Shown: piece after piece, positions 37,152 to 38,951 of the stretch
Layout of the letters: the number at the start of each line of letters is the position of its first letter
Numbering within the stretch: the first letter of the stretch is position 1
Source of the DNA: DATKLX01 sp035542155
GTDB taxonomy: Bacteria; Chloroflexota; Anaerolineae; Anaerolineales; Anaerolineaceae
Assembly (NCBI GenBank): GCA_035542155.1
Contig: DATKLX010000140.1
Location: 1 to 38,951 of the forward strand
Reading direction: 5' to 3'
Length of the DNA: 38,951 nt
Made by a program: the position numbers and the translations under genes
Notes under the pieces: model-generated
Databases searched by the model: none
Told to the model about the DNA's origin: nothing
Seen by the model: only the letters and a program-made list of their open reading frames with translations

Positions 37152-37546
37152 ATGAAATCGTTTCCATCTTGTCCTTGACAAATTCTAAGGATGTGCTACA
37201 TTATATAGACTGTATAGAAAAAATACTTGATCATTCTTATAATCCTACTCGATGTTGGGCGCTCAGGTGGAATAAGCGCGACCGAAATCAAGCATTTTTA
37301 CGGCAAACAATCTCCTTCAGGCCAGTTTTAATGTTAGTCAGGATCAGGTCCTTTCGAATTGCTAGCGTTGTTTAGCCTTCACGCCAGGCTTAAACGATTA
37401 TTGGCTGGTATATCGTTCAACATAGAAAGGAGGTCTTTGGAAGAAAAAGTTGCCCGGTTCTTTAGATGGAAACCTCTTTAAATCGCCGTTGATGATCCAT
37501 TGCACAATTTCAGCAAATTGATCTATCTAAGATTTCGGAGGAACCA
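37152..37546 (+). promoter_or_regulatory. Long leader and promoter region of the sugar-binding protein gene
   Basis: TTGACA at 37175-37180 with TACATT at 37197-37202 (16-base spacer) or an AT-rich CATTAT two bases on forms a likely promoter. That leaves a 5' leader of about 340 bases before the ATG at 37547. No open frame in it looks real, and I recognise no riboswitch. GGAGG at 37538-37542 is the ribosome site. Confidence 0.45.
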
Positions 37547-38951
37547 ATGTCCAAAAAAGTATTTCATCTGTTCGCCGTGATAGGATTAGTCGCAATTTTA
37601 GCCGCCGCCTGCGCGCCCGCCGCGACCCCAACAACTGCCGTTCAGCCGACGGCAGCCCCCGTGCAGGTCGAAGTAACCCGCATCGTTGCTGGAACGCCCG
37701 AGGTCCAGCAGGTCGTTGTTACCGCCACATCGGCGCCATCGGCCCAGCAGCTCCTCGTCTTCAACTGGTGGACCGGCCCAGGCGAGCGGGAAGCCGCGGA
37801 TGCAATGTACAAAGCTTTCAGCGACAAATATCCGGATATCAAGATCGTAGATAACCCGGTTCCGGGTGGTGGCGGCGTCAATATTCGCGTCGTACTCCAG
37901 GCCCGTTTGACCGCCGGTCTTCCACCGGATACCTGGCAGACCCTGGGTGGCGCCGAGCTGAAGAACTATGTCGATTCCAAGGCCCTTCAGCCGTTGGATG
38001 ACATCTATAAATCCCTGGATTACGCCAGCAAGATCCCCAAGCCGCTGCTCAACGCTGTCACTATCGACGGGCACCCCTATTCGGTCCCGTTGAACATGCA
38101 CATCCAGAACATCCTGTACTACAACAAGAAACTATTTACCGATCAGAAGCTCACCCCGCCGACCAACTACGATGAGCTGCTCAAAACCTGCCAGTCCCTC
38201 AAGACCGCCAAGCCCGATATGACCTGCATCGCCCTGGGCTCGAAGGAAAAGTGGGAAGATGCCTTCGTATTTGACAGCGTCCTGATTGGTGAACCCGGCG
38301 GCGCCAAACACTATGTCGATATTTATAAGGGCAACGTCGATGTCTCGACGGATGCAGATTACCTCGACGCTCTCAAGAAATATGCTGCGCTGGTACCCTT
38401 CTTCAATACCGATCACTCCTCTCTCACCTGGGACCAGGCGGTTGGCGTGGTAGGCGCTGGCAAAGCCGCTATGACCCTGATGGGCACCTGGGCGATTGGA
38501 GCCTTCAAATCCGGCTCCAACTGGACCCCGGGCGTTGATTTCGGCGCAGTAACCTTCCCCTCCAACCCAGACCGCGTCCTGCTCTTCCATCCAGATACCT
38601 ATGGTATGGCTGTCGGCGCTCCGGATCCAGATGCCACCCAGAAGTGGCTGGGTGTGGTTGCCTCGCAAGAGCTGCAGATCCCGACCGATGTCACCCAGGG
38701 CGGTCTGTTCGCTCGTACAGACATCGATCCTACGAAATTCCCGGATCCCATTCGCCAGGAAATGCAGGATTACGTCAGCAAGAATCCCGGCAAGCTGATC
38801 CTTGACCAGCACGGCAGCATCCTCCCCGCCACCGTTCAGCCCAAGTACTGGGACGCTATGGCCACCTTCACTACTAAACCCACTGATGTCAGCGGCACTG
38901 CCAAGGCGATCCAGACCCTCTTCACCACATATGACGTCAAGACTGGTTCTG
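37547..38951 (+). CDS. Sugar ABC transporter substrate-binding lipoprotein (partial, runs off the right edge)
   Basis: ATG 37547, after GGAGGAACCA, opens a frame with no stop before the window ends (at least 468 codons). A lipoprotein signal is clear: MSKKVFHLFAVIGLVAI, then lipobox LAAAC. A Thr/Pro/Ala/Val linker follows (ATPTTAVQPTAAPVQVEVTR), then the extracellular solute-binding family 1 fold: LLVFNWWTGPGEREAADAMYKAF, YPDIKIV, YSVPLNMHIQNILYYNKKLF, GKAAMTLMGTWAIGAF, and a Tyr/Trp-rich end. Such proteins capture mono- or oligosaccharides for MalFGK-type importers; permease genes would be expected just beyond the edge. Confidence 0.93.
   Translation, partial: MSKKVFHLFAVIGLVAILAAACAPAATPTTAVQPTAAPVQVEVTRIVAGTPEVQQVVVTATSAPSAQQLLVFNWWTGPGEREAADAMYKAFSDKYPDIKIVDNPVPGGGGVNIRVVLQARLTAGLPPDTWQTLGGAELKNYVDSKALQPLDDIYKSLDYASKIPKPLLNAVTIDGHPYSVPLNMHIQNILYYNKKLFTDQKLTPPTNYDELLKTCQSLKTAKPDMTCIALGSKEKWEDAFVFDSVLIGEPGGAKHYVDIYKGNVDVSTDADYLDALKKYAALVPFFNTDHSSLTWDQAVGVVGAGKAAMTLMGTWAIGAFKSGSNWTPGVDFGAVTFPSNPDRVLLFHPDTYGMAVGAPDPDATQKWLGVVASQELQIPTDVTQGGLFARTDIDPTKFPDPIRQEMQDYVSKNPGKLILDQHGSILPATVQPKYWDAMATFTTKPTDVSGTAKAIQTLFTTYDVKTGS

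Noticed and set aside
37169..37375. Short plus-strand open frame in the leader of the sugar-binding protein gene
   Set aside because: No ribosome site, no sensible protein pattern, and it overlaps the likely promoter.
38132..38812. Open frame on the minus strand near the right edge
   Set aside because: Antisense to the sugar-binding lipoprotein, which has a signal peptide, lipobox and family motifs.
1..38951. CRISPR array, complete insertion sequence or prophage
   Set aside because: No regularly spaced repeats, transposase, integrase or phage structural genes were seen; the only mobile-like signs are decayed genes beside tRNA-His and palindromic repeats.

Overview
The window looks like chromosomal DNA of an anaerobic bacterium, most likely a Chloroflexota (Anaerolineae-type) member. 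That placement is an inference from gene content and protein style: a tungsten-type aldehyde oxidoreductase, an NAD-linked [NiFe] hydrogenase with diaphorase modules, a SufCBD/SufS/SufU operon with a SufR-like regulator, and a lipoprotein sugar-binding protein. No rRNA or marker-gene search could be run.

Layout. (1) Positions 1-2283: the tail of an unknown gene, then a minus-strand pair, aldehyde ferredoxin oxidoreductase and a MoaD-like protein. (2) 2284-3965: a decayed stretch holding a LamG-type secreted gene cut off and joined to the last part of an OsmC-like gene, and a truncated, frameshifted HNH gene that stops at the 3' end of tRNA-His. (3) tRNA-His (3967-4042) and hisS, both minus. 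(4) 5771-19295: a long plus-strand hydrogenase locus. It has a regulatory or sensory set (two DRTGG-like proteins, CBS-HATPase, PHP protein, a second HATPase, a cNMP-binding-fold protein), two complete NuoE/NuoF diaphorase pairs, an HndB-like protein, a NuoG-like Fe-S protein, HoxY/HoxH-type [NiFe] subunits and their maturation endopeptidase. (5) 19418-25172: the maturation operon hypA-hypB-hypF-hypC-hypD-hypE, set off by an intrinsic terminator. (6) 25349-26821: a methyltransferase and a PIG-L deacetylase. (7) 33070-26958 (minus): sufC-sufB-sufD-small protein-sufS-sufU-Rieske, divergent from sufR-sufT-like (plus) across a compact shared operator region. (8) 34430 to the end: an SCP2-domain protein, a CorA transporter, a membrane protein behind an SOS-box-like promoter and a large hairpin, and a sugar ABC transporter binding lipoprotein that runs off the right edge.

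How it works together. The hydrogenase genes encode a soluble, cytoplasmic NAD(P)-linked [NiFe] enzyme with many Fe-S clusters. HypA-F and the endopeptidase build its NiFe(CN)2CO centre, and the nearby Suf system could supply Fe-S clusters. The features that stand out most are the doubled diaphorase, one copy of which carries an N-terminal thioredoxin-like domain stripped of its cysteines, and the array of nucleotide-binding regulatory proteins embedded in the same operon. Accessory genes of these kinds are, from memory, typical of bifurcating [FeFe]-hydrogenase clusters, but here they sit with a [NiFe] catalytic core. Several intergenic regions hold long perfect hairpins with 7-8 base loops.
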